Assembly (NCBI GenBank): GCA_003315335.1
Contig: QNRL01000001.1
Location: 682,001-746,000, forward strand
Direction: 5' to 3'
DNA from: Pseudocitrobacter faecalis
Lineage (GTDB): Bacteria; Pseudomonadota; Gammaproteobacteria; Enterobacterales; Enterobacteriaceae
DNA length: 64,000 nucleotides
The notes beneath the pieces were generated by a model. That model searched no databases and had not been told where the DNA came from. It saw nothing but the letters and a program-made list of their open reading frames with translations. Shown here in pieces: positions 60,913 through 64,000 of the stretch. A program made the translations under genes and the position numbers. Numbering within the stretch: the first letter of the stretch is position 1; each line of letters begins with the position of its first letter.

Positions 60913-61541
60913 ATAAAAACTCCAAACTTTAAAAATTGAAATCTGCGAATTCTGAATCGGTGTGTATTTGAGTTATTTTTTCTTGCCGATATTGATGCTA
61001 CTAATATAATGGTATTTTTAGTTACTAAAGTAATTACGTTAGTTAAAAAACTAATTAAGCGCCGCTATAACACCAGTACCTCCATAGTGTTATTAATAAA
61101 AAATATTTCGTTCACAATTATTTAAATAATTATTACTTTTTTGCTACCTCAAGAGGTATGATAAAAAGTACCAGTAAAATTACAAAAACCCATTAAAACC
61201 AATAAGATAGACAAAACGCGGCTTGTGTTCTATATTTAATATATACGCGCTGGCGTGAGCAATTAACGACCAATACCCTTATAGCTCAACAGGGTTATTC
61301 AAAAATAATAAAAAGCGCATTATCGTCCTGTTTTTTTGATCGAGGTCAATTGCCTTATTCTTTAAAAGAGCATTAAATAAATATAAAGAATTCCTGATTT
61401 ATCGCTGACAAAATAGCGCTAAATTTCCATGCCAGTAATACAAAAAGCCGTCTTTAATAATTAAATAAAGTAAAGAAACTAAAGAAAGCAAAAAGTTATT
61501 TCTGGCATAACCGAATTACTAACAACTTAAGACGCAAAACT
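60913..61541. other. Divergent control region of the fumarate cluster
   Basis: 629 bp, about three-quarters A+T, with no gene. It must hold leftward and rightward promoters. The clear site is an FNR box at 61336-61349; AT-rich direct repeats resembling DcuR targets are present but cannot be told from background by eye. TTCACAATT at 61121-61129 resembles half of a CRP site. Confidence 0.7.
61336..61349 (+). promoter_or_regulatory. FNR site
   Basis: TTGATCGAGGTCAA matches FNR consensus TTGAT-N4-ATCAA at nine of ten positions. A -10-like TTAAAT at 61373-61378 would put the transcription start near 61384, with the site centred at -41.5, the classic activating position. Anaerobic activation of the transporter gene is inferred. 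Confidence 0.75.
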
Positions 61542-63050
61542 ATGAAAGAAAAAACCGCCGTAACGCCCCCCGTGGCGAGCAAGCCAAAAGACGGAAAGAA
61601 AAACCGTCTGATGATGATGGCACTGCCGATTATCGTCGCCGTGCTGTTGCTGTTTGTGCCGGTTCCTGACGGGCTGCCGCCGTATGCCTGGCACTACTTC
61701 GCAATCTTTGTCGGCGTCATCGTCGGCCTGATTTTCGAACCCCTGCCGGGTGCGGTCATCGGTCTGACGGGCGTCGTCGCCATCGCACTGTGCAGCCAAT
61801 GGGTGCTTTTCAGCCCGGAACAGCTGGCCGATCCGAAATTCAAACTGGCAGGTGCGTCCTTCAAATGGGCGGTAAGCGGCTTCGGTAACTCAACCGTTTG
61901 GCTGATTTTCGGTGCCTTTATGTTTGCCGCCGGTTATGACAAAACCCGTTTCGGTCGCCGCCTGGCGCTGATCCTGGTGAAATATCTGGGTCGTCGCAGT
62001 CTGACGCTCGGTTATGCCATTACCTTTGCCGACCTGCTGCTGGCCCCGTTCACCCCGTCTAACACCGCACGTAGCGGCGGGACAATCTACCCGATTATTG
62101 CCAACCTGCCGCCGCTGTACGGTTCAAAACCGAACGACCCAAGCGCGCGTAAAATCGGTTCTTACCTGATGTGGGTGGCGATCACCGCCGCGTGTATCAC
62201 CAGTTCCATGTTCCTGTCCGCCCTGGCACCGAACCTGCTGGCGCTGGCGCTGGTAAAAAGCATCCTCGGTATCTCCATCTCCTGGGGCACCTGGTTCATC
62301 GCCTTCCTGCCGCTGGGGATCCTGCTGATTCTGACCATGCCGCTGCTGGCTTACTGGTTCTATCCGCCGGAAGTGAAAGTGAACGACGAAGTGCCGCTGT
62401 GGGCGAGTCGTGAACTGGAAAAACTGGGTAAGCTGTCACGTAACGAAATTCTGTTGCTGGTCTTCGTATGCTGTGCACTGCTGATGTGGATCTTCGCTGC
62501 GGCGTGGATTGAACCGGCAATGGCTGCGCTGTTAATCGTCGGCCTGATGCTGTGGACAGGCGTGCTGGAGTGGAACGATATCACCGGCAACAAAGCCGCA
62601 TGGAACACCTTTGTGTGGTTCGCAACATTGGTAGCACTGGCCGACGGCCTCTCCTCGACAGGCTTTATCAGTTGGCTGGGTAAAGAGGGCGGCCTGCTGA
62701 TGAGCGGTATCTCTCCGGGCGTCGCGACTATCGTTCTGCTGCTGGCGTTCTACCTGCTGCACTATCTGTTTGCCAGCACCACCGCGCACACCACGGCGCT
62801 GCTGCCAGCGATGCTGACCATCGCCGCCACTATTCCGGGCATGAACATGGAAGTGTTCGTCCTGCTGATGGTGACTTCACTGGGTATCATGGGGATCATC
62901 ACCCCGTACGGTACTGGCCCGAGCCCGATTTACTACGGGAGTGGCTACCTGCCGACCAAAGACTACTGGCGGTTAGGCACCATCTTCGGTGCCATCTTCC
63001 TGGCAGCCCTGCTGCTGATTGGTTACCCGTGGATGTCCATGATGTTCTGA
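61542..63050 (+). CDS. DASS-family dicarboxylate transporter
   Basis: Inner-membrane protein of 502 residues and about 11-14 segments in the DASS family that includes the E. coli antiporters TtdT (tartrate/succinate) and CitT (citrate/succinate). The conserved substrate-site stretches LAPFTPSNTARSGG and ASTTAHTTALLPA are present (SNT- and STT-type motifs). Given the fumarase and fumarate reductase beside it, uptake of malate, fumarate or tartrate in exchange for succinate is likely. The 30-residue N-terminal tail is charged. It is read divergently from the reductase. Confidence 0.9.
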   Translation: MKEKTAVTPPVASKPKDGKKNRLMMMALPIIVAVLLLFVPVPDGLPPYAWHYFAIFVGVIVGLIFEPLPGAVIGLTGVVAIALCSQWVLFSPEQLADPKFKLAGASFKWAVSGFGNSTVWLIFGAFMFAAGYDKTRFGRRLALILVKYLGRRSLTLGYAITFADLLLAPFTPSNTARSGGTIYPIIANLPPLYGSKPNDPSARKIGSYLMWVAITAACITSSMFLSALAPNLLALALVKSILGISISWGTWFIAFLPLGILLILTMPLLAYWFYPPEVKVNDEVPLWASRELEKLGKLSRNEILLLVFVCCALLMWIFAAAWIEPAMAALLIVGLMLWTGVLEWNDITGNKAAWNTFVWFATLVALADGLSSTGFISWLGKEGGLLMSGISPGVATIVLLLAFYLLHYLFASTTAHTTALLPAMLTIAATIPGMNMEVFVLLMVTSLGIMGIITPYGTGPSPIYYGSGYLPTKDYWRLGTIFGAIFLAALLLIGYPWMSMMF

Positions 63051-63057
63051 TTCTCAA

Positions 63058-63081
63058 CCGCCGGAGGGTAACGTCCGGCGG
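63058..63081 (+). terminator. Terminator between transporter and fumarase
   Basis: CCGCCGGA and TCCGGCGG form a stem followed by TTTTATTTT, eight bases after the transporter stop and 23 before the fumarase start. It likely lowers readthrough, or the T-run may hold the start of a separate fumarase message. Confidence 0.75.
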
Positions 63082-63104
63082 TTTTATTTTATGGAGCAAT
63101 AGCT

Positions 63105-64000
63105 ATGTCGAATAAACCTTTTGTTTACCAGAACCCCTTCCCGCTTGGCAAAGATGACACCGAATACTATCTGCTGAGCCGCGAGCACGTTTCTGTTGCC
63201 GAATTTGAAGGCCAGGAAATTCTCAAAGTTGAGCCTGAGGCCCTGACGCTGCTGGCACAACAAGCCTTCCACGATGCCTCTTTCATGCTGCGCCCTTCTC
63301 ACCAGAAACAGGTCGCCGCCATTCTGAATGATCCGCAAGCCAGCGAGAACGACAAATACGTCGCGCTGCAATTCCTGCGCAACTCGGAAATCGCTGCCAA
63401 AGGCGTGTTGCCGACCTGCCAGGATACCGGCACCGCCATCATCATGGGTAAAAAAGGCCAGCGCGTGTGGACCGGCGGCGGCGATGAAGCCGCTCTGGCG
63501 CGCGGTGTATACAATACCTACACCGAAGATAACCTGCGCTACTCACAGAACGCCCCGCTGGATATGTACAATGAGGTGAACACCAAAACCAATCTGCCTG
63601 CGCAGATTGACCTCTACAGCGTTGATGGCGACGAGTATAAATTCCTGTGCGTCGCTAAAGGCGGCGGTTCAGCCAACAAAACCTATCTCTACCAGGAAAC
63701 CAAAGCGCTGATCACCCCGGCGAAACTGAAAAACTATCTGGTTGAGAAAATGCGCACGCTGGGTACAGCGGCCTGCCCTCCGTATCACATTGCATTTGTG
63801 ATTGGTGGTACCTCTGCTGAGAGCACGCTGAAAACCGTTAAACTGGCGTCCACCCGTTACTATGACAGCCTGCCAACCGAAGGTAACGAGCACGGCCAGG
63901 CGTTCCGTGACGTTAAGCTGGAGCAAGAACTGTTACAGGAAGCGCAGAACCTGGGCCTCGGCGCGCAGTTCGGCGGGAAATATTTCGCCCATGATATCCG
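63105..64000 (+). CDS. Class I fumarate hydratase, 3' end cut by window edge
   Basis: Iron-sulfur fumarase of the FumA/FumB type that converts malate to fumarate (and, for FumB, can dehydrate D-tartrate). About 298 of about 548 residues are visible. The Cys in [11 protein letters not shown] is a 4Fe-4S ligand, and [17 protein letters not shown] and [17 protein letters not shown] are strongly conserved. GGAG precedes the ATG at 63105. It is very close to E. coli FumA and FumB, and which one it corresponds to cannot be settled from this part. Confidence 0.95.
   Translation, partial: MSNKPFVYQNPFPLGKDDTEYYLLSREHVSVAEFEGQEILKVEPEALTLLAQQAFHDASFMLRPSHQKQVAAILNDPQASENDKYVALQFLRNSEIAAKGVLPTCQDTGTAIIMGKKGQRVWTGGGDEAALARGVYNTYTEDNLRYSQNAPLDMYNEVNTKTNLPAQIDLYSVDGDEYKFLCVAKGGGSANKTYLYQETKALITPAKLKNYLVEKMRTLGTAACPPYHIAFVIGGTSAESTLKTVKLASTRYYDSLPTEGNEHGQAFRDVKLEQELLQEAQNLGLGAQFGGKYFAHDI

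Overview
This window is a stretch of enterobacterial chromosome. Gene order from otsB through araFGH, ftnB, ftnA, tyrP, the glyW-cysT-leuZ tRNA genes, pgsA, uvrC, uvrY, sdiA, the cystine transporter, two blocks of flagellar genes, rcsA, dsrA, yedA, vsr and dcm follows the Escherichia coli/Salmonella backbone closely. Several accessory genes are absent from E. coli K-12 at these positions, there is an intact porin where K-12 has the yedS pseudogene, and a fumarate/dicarboxylate cluster of a type known from Klebsiella follows. Together these suggest Citrobacter or a close relative. That placement is inferred from synteny and protein similarity recalled from memory, not from a search.

Layout: 1-5.1 kb holds the start of trehalose-phosphate phosphatase, the arabinose ABC transporter and a DJ-1/PfpI-like gene. 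5.1-13 kb holds two ferritins, small proteins (yecJ, azuC, yecH), a lipoprotein (yecR), an accessory MFS exporter with an RpiB-like isomerase, the tyrosine permease and yecA. 13-18 kb holds three tRNA genes, pgsA, uvrC-uvrY, yecF and sdiA. 18-22 kb holds L-cystine uptake with D-cysteine desulfhydrase, joined to fliZ-fliA. 22-27 kb holds fliA, flagellin, and the cap and chaperone operon fliDST. 27-31 kb holds cytoplasmic amylase and yedDEF. 31-42 kb is the flagellar basal body, export and switch region: fliE, then fliFGHIJK and fliLMNOPQR. 42-47.7 kb holds rcsA, dsrB, yodD, the DsrA small RNA, yedP, the diguanylate cyclase yedQ, yodC and yedI. 47.8-53.7 kb holds yedA, the vsr-dcm methylation and repair pair, yedJ, yedR, a probable RseX small RNA and a trimeric porin. 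53.7-64 kb is accessory: a divergent MurQ paralogue, a DcuS/DcuR-type two-component pair, ApbE, a three-domain flavin fumarate reductase, a DASS-family dicarboxylate transporter and a class I fumarase cut by the window edge.

The last block reads as one functional unit. A membrane sensor for C4-dicarboxylates and its regulator adjoin a transporter likely to exchange dicarboxylates, a fumarase that makes fumarate from malate, a soluble NADH-type fumarate reductase with a flavinylation motif, and the ApbE enzyme that would attach FMN to it. A near-consensus FNR site lies in the 629 bp divergent promoter region. The architecture resembles the E. coli dcuS-dcuR-fumB-dcuB locus, with the transporter replaced and a cytosolic fumarate reductase added.

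Regulatory signals can be read directly at many genes. There are sigma-28 promoters before fliC, fliD and fliA, FlhDC-like boxes at four flagellar operons, TyrR boxes before tyrP and an RcsAB box before rcsA. CRP sites lie at azuC and in the yedR-porin gap. Paired terminators flank REP elements at two separate loci. No phage, insertion sequence, integrase or CRISPR array was seen.
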